DNA of 64,000 nt from CSSed11-175R1 sp041685735 (GTDB lineage Bacteria > Actinomycetota > Nitriliruptoria > Nitriliruptorales > Nitriliruptoraceae). Made by a program: the position numbers and the translations under genes. The notes beneath the pieces were generated by a model. The model was given only the letters and a program-made list of their open reading frames with translations, did no database searches and was not told the DNA's origin. The stretch lies in NCBI GenBank assembly GCA_041685735.1, contig JAWLFE010000008.1, forward strand, positions 1-64,000, written 5' to 3'. Below, piece by piece: positions 43,569 through 52,104 of this stretch; position 1 is the stretch's first letter, and every line of letters starts with the position of its first letter.

Positions 43569-44114
43569 CTAGTCGGGCGGAAGATCCAGGTCGGCGAGGG
43601 CCGACCACCGGGGGTCGACGCCATCTCGGTCGGCATGCCCGCAGTCGGTGATGTTGCGATCCGTGCCGCAGGTCGGGCACAGCCCCTGACAGTCCTCGCG
43701 GCACAGGATACGCAGAGGCAGGCCGAGCAGGAGCGCATCGCGGACCATCGTCGACAGGTCGATCGCGGTCGCGGCATCGAGCAGGTCGTAGCCAGGCTCC
43801 TCGTCCTCGTCATCCTCGCGTTTGGCGGGGTCGACGAACAGCTCCACGACCTCGACCTCATGATCCAGACGCTGCGTCGTGAGGCACCGGCCGCAGGGCA
43901 GCTCGAGCGTGAACCCGAGCGTTCCCCGGACGAGGATCCCGTCCACCACGCTGTCGAGGTGCAGATCGAGCTCGACCGGATCGAGCAGCGCTCCCTCGGC
44001 AGGTCCCCAGGGATCCGTGCCGAAGGCGTCCGCGTCCACAGCATCACGGACCGGACGGCTGGCGCCAGGCTGGTCGACGATGTCGGTGATGGGAACGCGC
44101 ACGGTGGGACTCAC
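43569..44114 (-). CDS. DUF177 (YceD-like) protein
   Basis: YceD/DUF177 proteins are linked to 23S rRNA accumulation and are encoded before rpmF. The 181-residue protein contains GFTLELPCGRCLT (first CxxC) and a C-terminal CREDCQGLCPTCGTDRN, the typical cysteine-rich motif, which may bind metal. TAGTCT (44288-44283) upstream is a possible -10. Confidence 0.88.
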   Translation of the reverse strand: MSPTVRVPITDIVDQPGASRPVRDAVDADAFGTDPWGPAEGALLDPVELDLHLDSVVDGILVRGTLGFTLELPCGRCLTTQRLDHEVEVVELFVDPAKREDDEDEEPGYDLLDAATAIDLSTMVRDALLLGLPLRILCREDCQGLCPTCGTDRNITDCGHADRDGVDPRWSALADLDLPPD

Positions 44115-44371
44115 AGGCGGACGGGGGCGTGGTCAGGGAAGCTCGCGGACGCACACGGCGGCGGTCTCGGCCGTCACCCTCGCGGGCGGGCGTCGCCAGG
44201 CAACGGACGCGAGTGGCTGGACGTGCGGGTCGGATGCCGATATGACCCGGAGCCGCCCGGCAGGTGTGCTGCAGAAGCTGCCAGACTACCACAGGGGCAC
44301 CGTCCGGCGACCGCGCCCACCGGTGCAGCCCGGCCACGATCACCCGTCGCATCAGGGTGGCAGCTCCGGGG

Positions 44372-44908
44372 TCAGGCGTCGCTCGGCGGGTCCTCGTCAT
44401 CGGTGGCGTCGAGCATCTCGTCCGCGAGCGCATCGGTGTCCATCGAACCCCGCAGCTTGGCGCGACCTCGCTCGACCGCGGACAGCGTCTTGGAGAGCAC
44501 CACCTCGAAGTTCGCGAGCTTCGCATCGACGTAGTCCTCGGCTTCGAGCCGCATCTGACGGCCCCGCTCGCGCGCTTCCTCGATGATCCGTTCCGACTCG
44601 AGCTTGGCCGTGCGCACGACCTCCTGCTCGGAGACCAGGCGATCCTGTTCGGCCTGGGCATCAGCGACCAACCGGTCGGCATCGGTCTGGGCACGTTCCA
44701 GGATCTCGTCGCGCTCACGGATCACCCACCGGGCCTGGGTCAGCTCATCCGGCAGGGTCGTCCGTAGGTCGTGGACGAGCCCGTCGATCTCGGCCCGGTT
44801 GAGCATGATCGACGCGGACAACGGGACCGCCTTGGCCCCACCGACGAGCTGCTCGAGTTCGTGCAGGGTGGTCTCCACATCCAGGGGCACGCCGCGTTGG
44901 TCGGACAT
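44372..44908 (-). CDS. DivIVA/ATP-synthase-b-like coiled-coil protein
   Basis: A 178-residue, almost wholly helical protein with a long coiled coil (about residues 55-150: EILERAQTDADRLVADAQAE, SERIIEEARERGRQMR). Genes of this kind lie next to coaD in many actinobacteria and are annotated as DivIVA-domain or cell division initiation proteins. No membrane segment is seen. A role in polar growth or envelope assembly is inferred from the family name only. Confidence 0.75.
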   Translation of the reverse strand: MSDQRGVPLDVETTLHELEQLVGGAKAVPLSASIMLNRAEIDGLVHDLRTTLPDELTQARWVIRERDEILERAQTDADRLVADAQAEQDRLVSEQEVVRTAKLESERIIEEARERGRQMRLEAEDYVDAKLANFEVVLSKTLSAVERGRAKLRGSMDTDALADEMLDATDDEDPPSDA

Positions 44909-45010
44909 CAGGCTTCCGGTCGATCGGAGGTGGGCGGTTCAGGCGTCGAGGGCCGACGTGCGGAGCCTACCGTTCCGTCCGGCCGGACCCGGGGCTCCCG
45001 GGGTGGCCGT

Positions 45011-45502
45011 TCAGGCCGGACCGGACGCCTCCAGCTTGACCCGCAGCGCCGCCTCGACGCGGGCCGGGACGGTCCCGTCGATCGACCCACCGAGCCGCGC
45101 GACCTCTTTGACGAGCGAACTCGACAGGTAGGAGTGCTGCGGGCTGGTGGACATGAACACGGTCTCGACCCCGCCGATGCGCTGGTTCATCTGCGCCATC
45201 TGCAGTTCGTACTCGAAGTCGCTGACGGCCCGCAGGCCCTTGCAGATCACCGTGATGTCCCGGTCACGACAGAAGTCGACCAGCAGACCGCTGAACGGCT
45301 CGGCGCGGACGTTGGTCAGGGCCTGCGTCTCCGCGTCGATCAGCTCCAGGCGCTCCTCGATCGTGAACATCGCCCGCTTGTTGGGGTTGTCGACGACCGC
45401 GACCACGACCTCGTCGAAGCTGGAGGCCGACCGCTCGATGATGTCGAGGTGGCCCATCGTGATGGGGTCGAAGCTGCCGGGACAGACCACCGCCACGCTC
45501 AC
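45011..45502 (-). CDS. coaD: Phosphopantetheine adenylyltransferase
   Basis: CoaD makes dephospho-CoA from pantetheine phosphate and ATP. The 163-residue protein has VCPGSFDPITMGHLDII (GH nucleotide-binding motif), CKGLRAVSDFEYELQMAQMN and the SSSLVKEVARLGG motif. ATG at 45502 overlaps the rsmD stop (ATGA). Confidence 0.96.
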   Translation of the reverse strand: MSVAVVCPGSFDPITMGHLDIIERSASSFDEVVVAVVDNPNKRAMFTIEERLELIDAETQALTNVRAEPFSGLLVDFCRDRDITVICKGLRAVSDFEYELQMAQMNQRIGGVETVFMSTSPQHSYLSSSLVKEVARLGGSIDGTVPARVEAALRVKLEASGPA

Positions 45503-46065
45503 GCCGGTTCCTCGTCGTCGGTGCGCCGCTCCGCTCGGTGCAGCGTGGTGTCACCGTAGCGGCGCGGGGTGCCCGGCAGCAGCGTCGGCGGCCACGGCGG
45601 CGCACCGTCACGCGAGGTCCGTTCGATGACCACGGTCGCGCCCGGTGCGAGGTGGCCGTCGAGTGCCTCCAGCAGGGTCGCGACCTCCGCGTTGGGGTGG
45701 TGGTAGGGGGGATCGGCGAGGACGAGGCCGAACGGTGCACCGGGGAGCTCGCCCCGCAACGCCACGAGCACGTCCTTCGCCACGATCTCGGTCCCCGGGA
45801 GGGCGACCACCTCGATGTTGCGTCGCAGCACATCCAGCGCGGGGCGGGCCCGTTCGACGAAGGTCACGCTCGACGCACCGCGCGACAGGGCCTCGAGCCC
45901 CAGGGCCCCGGTCCCGGCGAACAGGTCGAGGACCCGCGCGTTCGGGACGATCGGCTGCAGCGAAGCGAACAGTGCCTCCTTGACGCGGTCGGCTGTGGGG
46001 CGGATCTCCGCACCCCTCGGGCCGGTCAGGCGTCGACCCTTGGCCGCGCCGGCCACGATCCGCAT
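45499..46065 (-). CDS. rsmD: 16S rRNA (guanine966-N2)-methyltransferase RsmD
   Basis: SAM-dependent methylase of 16S G966. MRIVAGAAKGRRLTGPRGAE and RPTADRVKEALFASL are family signatures. VLDLFAGTGALGLEALSRGA is the SAM motif and LADPPY the catalytic motif. 188 aa. It forms a two-gene unit with coaD. In relatives recG is usually next; here 6 kb of other genes intervene. Confidence 0.95.
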   Translation of the reverse strand: MRIVAGAAKGRRLTGPRGAEIRPTADRVKEALFASLQPIVPNARVLDLFAGTGALGLEALSRGASSVTFVERARPALDVLRRNIEVVALPGTEIVAKDVLVALRGELPGAPFGLVLADPPYHHPNAEVATLLEALDGHLAPGATVVIERTSRDGAPPWPPTLLPGTPRRYGDTTLHRAERRTDDEEPA

Positions 46066-46084
46066 CAGCCTCTCCCCGCGCGCA

Positions 46085-48415
46085 TCAGGCCGCACCGACG
46101 TGGTGCAGCACGAAGGCCAGGACCTCGGCCTCGTCCTTCCACGCGTCGTAGCGACCGGAGCGGCCGCCGTGTCCGGCGCCCATCTCGGTGCGCAGCAGGA
46201 TCGGTCCCCCACCCGTCGCGGTGGTGCGGAGCCTCGCCACCCACTTGGCCGGCTCCCAGTACTGCACGCGCGGATCGTTGAGGCCGGCGGTGACCAGCAG
46301 CGCCGGGTAGTCGGCGGCGCGGACGTTGTCGTAGGGCGAGTAGCTACGGATGACCTCGAGGTAGTCGAGGTCCTCCGGGTTGCCCCATTCGTCGTACTCG
46401 ATGACGGTGAGCGGGATCGACGGGTCCGACATCGTCGTGACGACGTCCACGAAGGGCACCTCCGCGACAGCGGCGGCACACAGGTCGGGACGCAGGTTGA
46501 GGGTCGCGCCGATGAGCAGACCACCGGCGGAGCCACCGCGGATGGCCAGGCGATCACGGGCCGCGATGTCCTGCTCGACCAGGTGGTCGGCACAGGCCAC
46601 GAAGTCGGAGAAGGTGTTGGGCTTGGCCAGGAACTTGCCGTCCTCGTACCACCCACGGCCCATCTCGCCGCCACCGCGGACGTGGGCGATGGCGAAGATC
46701 ACGCCGCGCTCCAAGAGGCTGAGGCGCGCCGAGGAGAACGTCGGATCGATCGAGATCTCGTAGCTGCCGTAGCCGTAGAGCAGGCACGGCGCGGCGCCGT
46801 CGAGGGCGACATCGGCGCGACGCACCAGGCTGATGGGCACCTGGGTCCCGTCCTCGGCGGTCGCCCACTCGCGCCACGACACGAACCGGTCCCGGTCGTA
46901 GCCGCCGCGGATCGGCTGCTCCTTGATCAGGACCCGCTCCCCCGTGTCGAGGTCGAGGTCAACGACCTGCATCGGGGTCGTCAGCGAGGTGTAGACGTAG
47001 CGCAGGGTGCGGGTGTCGAACCCGGCGCTGGAGGCGAGCCCGGCCGCGTAGACCTCCTCGTCCATCGGCAGCACCTCGCCCTCGCCGGTGGCAGGGTCGC
47101 AGACCCGGATCTGGGTCCGGGCCGCGGTGCGTTCCGACAGGAGCAACTGGTCGGCGAAGACGTCCGCCGCTTCCAGCCGGATCCCCGGACGATGCGCGAT
47201 CAGGTCGATCCAGTGCCGCCGTTGGGGGCTCGCAACCGGTGCCACGCACAGCTTGAAGTCGACCGCATCATCCGCGTTGGTGACGAGGTAGAGCAGGTCC
47301 CCGCGGTGGTCGAGGTCGTACTCGATGCCGTGCTCGCGTTCCGCGACCAGATGGGGCTCCGCGCTCGGATCGGTGGCATCGAGCAGGCGCCACTCGCTGG
47401 TGACCTTGCTGCCCGCCTGGATCGCGACGTACCGCCGGGACCGGGTCCGCCCGACACCCAACCAGAAGCGTTCGTCGGCCTCCTCGTAGAGCAGGACGTC
47501 GGCGTCGTGCGGTGTGCCGAGCGTGTGGCGCCACACCTGGTGGGGACGCCAGGCATCGTCCGGCACCGTGTAGAGGAACGTGGCGGAGTCCTCGAACCAC
47601 ACGATGCCGTAGGCGGCCCGTGGGATCTCATCGTCCAGGAGTTCGCCGGACGTCAGATCCCGGACGCGGATCCGGAAGACCTCGGAGCCGTCGGTGTCCA
47701 CGGCTTCGGCCGCCAGGCGCTGGTCCGGGCTGACGGCGAACCCACCCAGCCGGAAGTAGTCGTGGTCGGCCGCTTCGGCGTTCTCGTCGAGCAGCACGAC
47801 CTCGTCGTCGGGTGGCGTCAGCGGGTCGACCGGCCGGCGGTCCGCCTCGGGCAGGCGACGCAGGTCGGTGACGCCGTCCGGCGCCGGTCGACGGCAGTGG
47901 ATCGGGTACTGCTGCCCTTCGAGGGTGCGGCGGTAGTACAGCCACCCGGTGTCCTCGTCGTGGGCGGGGCGGGGTGGGACGAGCATCGGCGCGGACGCGT
48001 CGGTCTCCTGGACGCGGCCCTTGATCTCCTCGAACAACCGGTCCTGGAGGTCGCGCAGCGGCCCGAAGACCTCGGCGGTGTGGGCGTTCTCCGCCTCGAG
48101 GTAGTCGATCGTGGCCTCGTCGTCACGGTCCCGCAGCCAGTACCAGGGATCGTCGACCGTGGACCCGTCGGCGCGGGTGAGGGTGTACGGGCGCCGCTCG
48201 GCATCCGGCGGGGTGGGCTCCGGGAGAGGACCAGCCGGGGTGGGCTCCGGGAGAGGACCAGCCGNNNNNNNNNNNNNNNNNNNNNNNNNNNNNNNNNNNN
48301 NNNNNNNNNNNNNNNNNNNNNNNNNNNNNNNNNNNNNNNNNNNNNNNNNNNNNNNNNNNNNNNNGGTGGGCTCCGGGAGAGGACCAGCCGAGGTGGTGTT
48401 CGAGGGGTCGGTCAC
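46085..48415 (-). CDS. S9A prolyl oligopeptidase family (oligopeptidase B-like), with gap near the N-terminus
   Basis: Serine peptidase with an N-terminal beta-propeller (about residues 70-470) and C-terminal alpha/beta hydrolase. Catalytic Ser in GGSAGGLLIGA, Asp near GLNDPRVQYWEPAKW and His in GAGHGGRSGRYDAW. The YGYGSYEISIDPTFSS and HVRGGGEMGRGWYEDGK motifs are typical of oligopeptidase B (PtrB), which cleaves after basic residues in short peptides. No signal peptide was seen. The N-terminus consists of 9-residue AGPLPEPTP repeats (27 bp) broken by a 100-N gap, so its length is unknown; GTG at 48415. Confidence 0.9.
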   Translation of the reverse strand: MTDPSNTTSAGPLPEPTXXXXXXXXXXXXXXXXXXXXXXXXXXXXXXXXXXAGPLPEPTPAGPLPEPTPPDAERRPYTLTRADGSTVDDPWYWLRDRDDEATIDYLEAENAHTAEVFGPLRDLQDRLFEEIKGRVQETDASAPMLVPPRPAHDEDTGWLYYRRTLEGQQYPIHCRRPAPDGVTDLRRLPEADRRPVDPLTPPDDEVVLLDENAEAADHDYFRLGGFAVSPDQRLAAEAVDTDGSEVFRIRVRDLTSGELLDDEIPRAAYGIVWFEDSATFLYTVPDDAWRPHQVWRHTLGTPHDADVLLYEEADERFWLGVGRTRSRRYVAIQAGSKVTSEWRLLDATDPSAEPHLVAEREHGIEYDLDHRGDLLYLVTNADDAVDFKLCVAPVASPQRRHWIDLIAHRPGIRLEAADVFADQLLLSERTAARTQIRVCDPATGEGEVLPMDEEVYAAGLASSAGFDTRTLRYVYTSLTTPMQVVDLDLDTGERVLIKEQPIRGGYDRDRFVSWREWATAEDGTQVPISLVRRADVALDGAAPCLLYGYGSYEISIDPTFSSARLSLLERGVIFAIAHVRGGGEMGRGWYEDGKFLAKPNTFSDFVACADHLVEQDIAARDRLAIRGGSAGGLLIGATLNLRPDLCAAAVAEVPFVDVVTTMSDPSIPLTVIEYDEWGNPEDLDYLEVIRSYSPYDNVRAADYPALLVTAGLNDPRVQYWEPAKWVARLRTTATGGGPILLRTEMGAGHGGRSGRYDAWKDEAEVLAFVLHHVGAA
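48211..48390. repeat. 27-bp coding tandem repeat with gap
   Basis: Two complete units before the gap (from 48211 and 48238) and one after (48365-48390) encode AGPLPEPTP blocks at the N-terminus of the oligopeptidase. The number of copies in the 100-N gap is unknown. Confidence 0.8.
48265..48364. other. 100-N assembly gap in the 27-bp repeat
   Basis: Both borders are the same repeat unit, with a shared 26-nt sequence. The repeat probably could not be assembled. Its true length is unknown. Confidence 0.95.
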
Positions 48416-48481
48416 GTGGCTCGCTCATGGTCGGGTTGGCCGAGCGTATGCGGCCGTGGCCTCCCTGCCGTGGCCGGTGAC

Positions 48482-48519
48482 GTGGAAGGTCCGGGCGGGA
48501 TCCCGGCCGGACCTTCCAC
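48482..48519 (-). terminator. Strong inverted repeat after the acetoacetyl-CoA synthetase gene
   Basis: GTGGAAGGTCCG / CGGACCTTCCAC is a perfect 12-bp stem, enclosing a further GGGATCCC palindrome. It begins 28 nt past the stop codon at 48547, before the oligopeptidase gene. It is likely the transcript end of the gene at 48547-50520, though no U-tract is present. Confidence 0.55.
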
Positions 48520-48546
48520 ATCACCCGGGGCTGCCCGGCGCGTCCG

Positions 48547-50520
48547 TCAGGCGTCGACCAGCGCCAGGAAGGCATCGAGGCTGTCGGGGTTGGCCATCGC
48601 GCCGCGGTTGACGACGTCGTCGGCGCTGGCGCCCTGGAGCAGCCGCTTGACCGGGACCTCCATCTTCTTGCCGGAGATCGTGCGCGGGATGGCGGGGACC
48701 GCGTGCAGCGTGTCGGGCACGTGGCGGGGCGAGAGCTCGCTGCGGATGGTCGCGGCGAGTGACCGGCGCAGCGTGTCATCCAGGTCGCGCCCGGCAGTGA
48801 GCGCGATGAACAGCACCAACTCCCCCGGCCCGCCGTCCGGGTCCTCGTGGTGGACGACGAGGCTGTCCGCGACACCCTCGACCGACTCGACCACGGAGTA
48901 GAACTCCGCGGTGCCCATGCGCACGCCCCCGCGGTTCAGGGTCGCATCGGACCGGCCGGTGATGATGCAGGCACCCTCCGGTGTGACCTCCAGCCAGTCG
49001 CCGTGGCGCCACACGCCGGGGAAGTCCTCGAAGTAGGCGGCCCGGTAAGCCGCGCCGTCCGGGTCACCCCAGAACCCGACCGGCATCGACGGCATCGGGG
49101 CGGTGATGACCAACTCCCCCCGCTCGCCGATGACGGGCTGACCCTGCGGATCGAACGCCTCCACCTTCGCGCCGAGGCACCGGCACGGGATCTCCCCCGC
49201 ACGCACCGGATGCAGCGGCGAGGCCGCCACGAACGCCGTGCACACATCCGTGCCACCCGACGCGGAGACGACCTGGAGGTCCCGGTGGACGTGGTCGTAG
49301 ACCCACGCGAACCCCTCGGGTGGCAGCGGCGCGCCGGTCGAGCCGACCTGGCGGATCCGCGACAGGTCCAGGCCGTCTCCGGGCGACAGGCCCGCACGCA
49401 GACACCCGAGCAGGAACGGAGCGCCGACCCCGAAGACGGTCACCTCGATGTCACTGGCCAGTCGCCACAGGGTCATGAGGTCGGGATGGCCCGGGTCGCC
49501 GTCGAAGAGCACGACCGTGGCACCCACCGTCAGGCCGCTGACCAGGTAGTTCCACATCATCCACCCGGTCGTGGTGAACCAGGTGAAGCGGTCGTCGGGA
49601 CCGAGGTCGTGGTGCAGGCCGAGGACCTTGAGGTGCTCCAGCAGGATGCCGCCGTGGCCGTGGACGATCGCCTTGGGCAGCCCGGTCGTGCCCGAGCTGT
49701 AGAGCACGTACAGCGGGTGGTCGAAGGCAACCGGCTCGAACACGGGCCACGCCTCGCCGTCGCCGGCCGCCAGCAGCGACGACCAGGTCACCGCGTCGGG
49801 GATGCGCCCGGCGGCAGCAGCATCGAGGTAGGGGATCACGACCGTCGCGCGCAGCGTCGGGAGAGCGGCGCGGATCGCGGCGACCTCGTCGGTGCGGTCC
49901 ACGGCCTTGGCGCCGTACCGGTAGCCGTCGACGACCAGCAGCACGGTGGGCTCGATCTGCTGGATGCGGTCGACGACGCTGCGGACCCCGAACTCGGGCG
50001 CGCACGATGACCAGGTCGCACCGATCGATGCGGTTGCCAGGAAGGCGATCAGCGTCTCCGGGATGTTGGGCGCGTACGCCGCGACGCGGTCGCCCTTGCG
50101 GACCCCGAGCTGGCGCAGGCCGGCCGCGGCCCGGGCGACCTGCTCGGCCAGGTCGTCCCAGCTGAGCGTGATGTCGTCGCGGGTCTGGGAACGGGCGATG
50201 ATGGCCGGTTGTGGCCCTCGACGGCGGAGTGCCTGCGCGGCGTAGTTCAGGGTCGCGCCGGGGAACCAGTCCGCACCCGGCATGCGCTCGTGGGGCAGGA
50301 CCGCAGCCGGCGGCTCGTGGAAGGTGACGTCGAACTCATCGACGACCGCGGACCAGAAGCCTGGCAGGTCGTCGACCGACCACCGCCAGGCCGCGTCGTA
50401 GTCGGGCAGCGACAGACCGCGCGACACCTCCACGCGGTCGAGGAACCGCCCGAGCCGGCTGGTCCGCCGGGCATCGACCGGCGGCTCCCAGAGCAGGTCA
50501 CCTCGCTGCACGTCTGCCAT
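48547..50520 (-). CDS. Acetoacetyl-CoA synthetase (ANL superfamily)
   Basis: ATP-dependent ligase activating acetoacetate (or a similar ketoacid). ANL motifs: YVLYSSGTTGLPKAIVHGHG (A3), GWMMWNYLVSGL, HGDWLEVTPEG, GRSDATLNRGGVRMGTAEFY (A8), and the catalytic Lys in RTISGKKMEVPVKR. The N-terminal WRWSVDDLPGFWSAVVDEFD and DWFPGATLNYA match AACS rather than acetyl-CoA synthetase, as does the 657-aa length. GGGAGGT ribosome site before ATG 50520. Commonly named acsA/aacS. Confidence 0.9.
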   Translation of the reverse strand: MADVQRGDLLWEPPVDARRTSRLGRFLDRVEVSRGLSLPDYDAAWRWSVDDLPGFWSAVVDEFDVTFHEPPAAVLPHERMPGADWFPGATLNYAAQALRRRGPQPAIIARSQTRDDITLSWDDLAEQVARAAAGLRQLGVRKGDRVAAYAPNIPETLIAFLATASIGATWSSCAPEFGVRSVVDRIQQIEPTVLLVVDGYRYGAKAVDRTDEVAAIRAALPTLRATVVIPYLDAAAAGRIPDAVTWSSLLAAGDGEAWPVFEPVAFDHPLYVLYSSGTTGLPKAIVHGHGGILLEHLKVLGLHHDLGPDDRFTWFTTTGWMMWNYLVSGLTVGATVVLFDGDPGHPDLMTLWRLASDIEVTVFGVGAPFLLGCLRAGLSPGDGLDLSRIRQVGSTGAPLPPEGFAWVYDHVHRDLQVVSASGGTDVCTAFVAASPLHPVRAGEIPCRCLGAKVEAFDPQGQPVIGERGELVITAPMPSMPVGFWGDPDGAAYRAAYFEDFPGVWRHGDWLEVTPEGACIITGRSDATLNRGGVRMGTAEFYSVVESVEGVADSLVVHHEDPDGGPGELVLFIALTAGRDLDDTLRRSLAATIRSELSPRHVPDTLHAVPAIPRTISGKKMEVPVKRLLQGASADDVVNRGAMANPDSLDAFLALVDA

Positions 50521-50548
50521 ACCCAGACCTCCCGGCGGCCGCTCCCGT

Positions 50549-50692
50549 GGCGGTCGACCGTACGCCGCAGCCTCACGATGACCGACCGGGCTGCCCCATG
50601 GTCGAGCGTACGCCGCAGCCTCGTGGTTGCCGAAAGGGATGCTCAATGGTCGAGCGTACGCCGCAGCCTCGTGGTTGCCGAACGGGCTGCCC
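50549..50692. repeat. 48-bp tandem repeat, three copies, upstream of the acetoacetyl-CoA synthetase gene
   Basis: The shared core CGTACGCCGCAGCCTC recurs at 50559, 50607 and 50655. The unit is a multiple of three and the synthetase frame stays open through it (16-residue blocks containing HEAAAYARP), but a strong ribosome site before 50520 argues that it is not translated as part of that gene. Confidence 0.8.
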
Positions 50693-50726
50693 GGGACGGG
50701 TGAGGGCGATGCGGAGGATCCAGCGG

Positions 50727-51518
50727 TCACCGTCGCTTGGCACCGGTGGCACGCAGGAGCCACCGGGTGAGTGCGGGAGCGAGGTGGTCGACGACGAGCA
50801 GTAGGCGCAGCAGCGGCGGATGGGCGACCTGCGGTCTCGGCCGGTCGATCGTGCGAAGGATCACCTCCGCACATTCGGGTGCGGTGGCGACCGGCACGAT
50901 GCGGCCGACCGCGGGCCGGCGCTCCGTCGCGCCGTCGTTGACGGCGAAGTAGGGCGTGGGCACCTCGCCGAAGAGCACGTGGCAGGTGGACACGCCCGTG
51001 CCCGCGAGGTCCTGGCGCAGGGCTTCGTGCAGGCCGCGAAGCGCCCACCGCGACACGGTGTAGCCCGTCGCTCCCGGCCAGGGCGCGAGCGACGCTGGTG
51101 ACCCCACATGCACGATCACCCCGGCCTGCTGGGCGAGCAGGTCGGGCAGGAAGGCCTGCGTGACGTGGTAGGCGGCGCGGTAGGGCGCGTCGAGCATGCG
51201 TTCCATCTCGTCCGGTGGGGTGTCCTCCGGCCAGCGCCACGCACCGGCCCCGGCGGCGTTGACGATCACGCCCGGCGCACCGTGCTGACTGCGGACACGC
51301 CCCGCCATCGCGGCGACCGCCGCTGGGTCCGCAGCATCCAGGGCTTCCACGACCGGACGGCCACCCGCGGTCTGCAGACGTTGCGCCACGCCGGTCAGCT
51401 CCTCACGGCGCCGCGCCACCAGCACGACCGTCCAGCCGCGCGCGCCGAGTGCCTGGGCCGTCGCCGCGCCGATCCCGCTGGACGCCCCTGTCACCACCGC
51501 CAGCTTCCGTGTCACCAT
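50727..51518 (-). CDS. Short-chain dehydrogenase/reductase with YxxxR in place of YxxxK
   Basis: Classical SDR, 263 aa. The nucleotide site VVTGASSGIGAATAQALG, the INAAG-equivalent VNAAGAG, and the catalytic Ser in VHVGSPASLAPWPG are present. The active-site motif reads GYTVSRWALRG, so Tyr is kept but the usual Lys four residues later is Arg. The substrate is unknown. GGGGGAGG precedes ATG 51518. It lies upstream of the acetoacetyl-CoA synthetase gene on the same strand. Confidence 0.85.
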   Translation of the reverse strand: MVTRKLAVVTGASSGIGAATAQALGARGWTVVLVARRREELTGVAQRLQTAGGRPVVEALDAADPAAVAAMAGRVRSQHGAPGVIVNAAGAGAWRWPEDTPPDEMERMLDAPYRAAYHVTQAFLPDLLAQQAGVIVHVGSPASLAPWPGATGYTVSRWALRGLHEALRQDLAGTGVSTCHVLFGEVPTPYFAVNDGATERRPAVGRIVPVATAPECAEVILRTIDRPRPQVAHPPLLRLLLVVDHLAPALTRWLLRATGAKRR

Positions 51519-51617
51519 GCCCTCCCCCACTCGATCCGACAGTGTGCCAGCCACCCGTCGCCAGCGAGCCCGTCCCGAACAGCCACGTTGCTGAGGCGTG
51601 GACCGTGGCAGGCGGGG

Positions 51618-51978
51618 CATCGACCGCGCCCAGAAACTGGGTCACCACCCAGGTTCTGGCCACGGTCACGACATCGGCCACCCCCCGTACCCCGGAAACT
51701 GGGTCACCGCCCAGGTNNNNNNNNNNNNNNNNNNNNNNNNNNNNNNNNNNNNNNNNNNNNNNNNNNNNNNNNNNNNNNNNNNNNNNNNNNNNNNNNNNNN
51801 NNNNNNNNNNNNNNNNCATCGACCGCGCCCAGAAACTGGGTCACCACCCAGGTTCTGGCCACGGTCACGACATCGGCCACCCCCCGTACCCCGGAAACTG
51901 GGTCACCGCCCAGGTTCTGGCCACGGTCACGACATCGGCCACCCCCCGTACCCCGGAAACTGGGTCACCGCCCAGGTA
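51618..51978. repeat. 62-bp tandem repeat between recG and the SDR gene
   Basis: The core AAACTGGGTCACCRCCCAGG recurs at 51634, 51696, 51833, 51895 and 51957, always 62 bp apart outside the gap. Each core contains an inverted repeat (CTGGGT / ACCCAG). Because the two sides of the gap are a 99-nt duplicate, the real array probably has about three units. Confidence 0.8.
51717..51816. other. 100-N gap flanked by an exact 99-nt duplication
   Basis: 51618-51716 and 51817-51915 are identical. This is the pattern of two contigs overlapping by 99 nt that were joined with a fixed gap instead of being merged. Confidence 0.85.
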
Positions 51979-51983
51979 CTGCC

Positions 51984-52081
51984 GATCACGGTCTGGCGAT
52001 CACGGTCTGGCGATCACGGTCTGGCGATCGCGGTCTGGCGATCACGGTCTGGCGATCGCGGTCTGGCGATCGCGGTCTGCC
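51984..52081. repeat. 14-bp tandem repeat, seven copies, just past recG
   Basis: GATCRCGGTCTGGC starts at 51984, 51998, 52012, 52026, 52040, 52054 and 52068, and a partial copy follows. The array lies 23 nt beyond the recG stop codon, adjacent to the 62-bp repeats. No gene is present in 51519-52104. Confidence 0.85.
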
Positions 52082-52104
52082 GATCGCGTCAGCCGGTCGG
52101 GGGC

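Noticed and set aside
51618..52081. Possible CRISPR array
   Set aside because: The 62-bp and 14-bp units are contiguous tandem repeats without unique spacers, and no cas genes are present.
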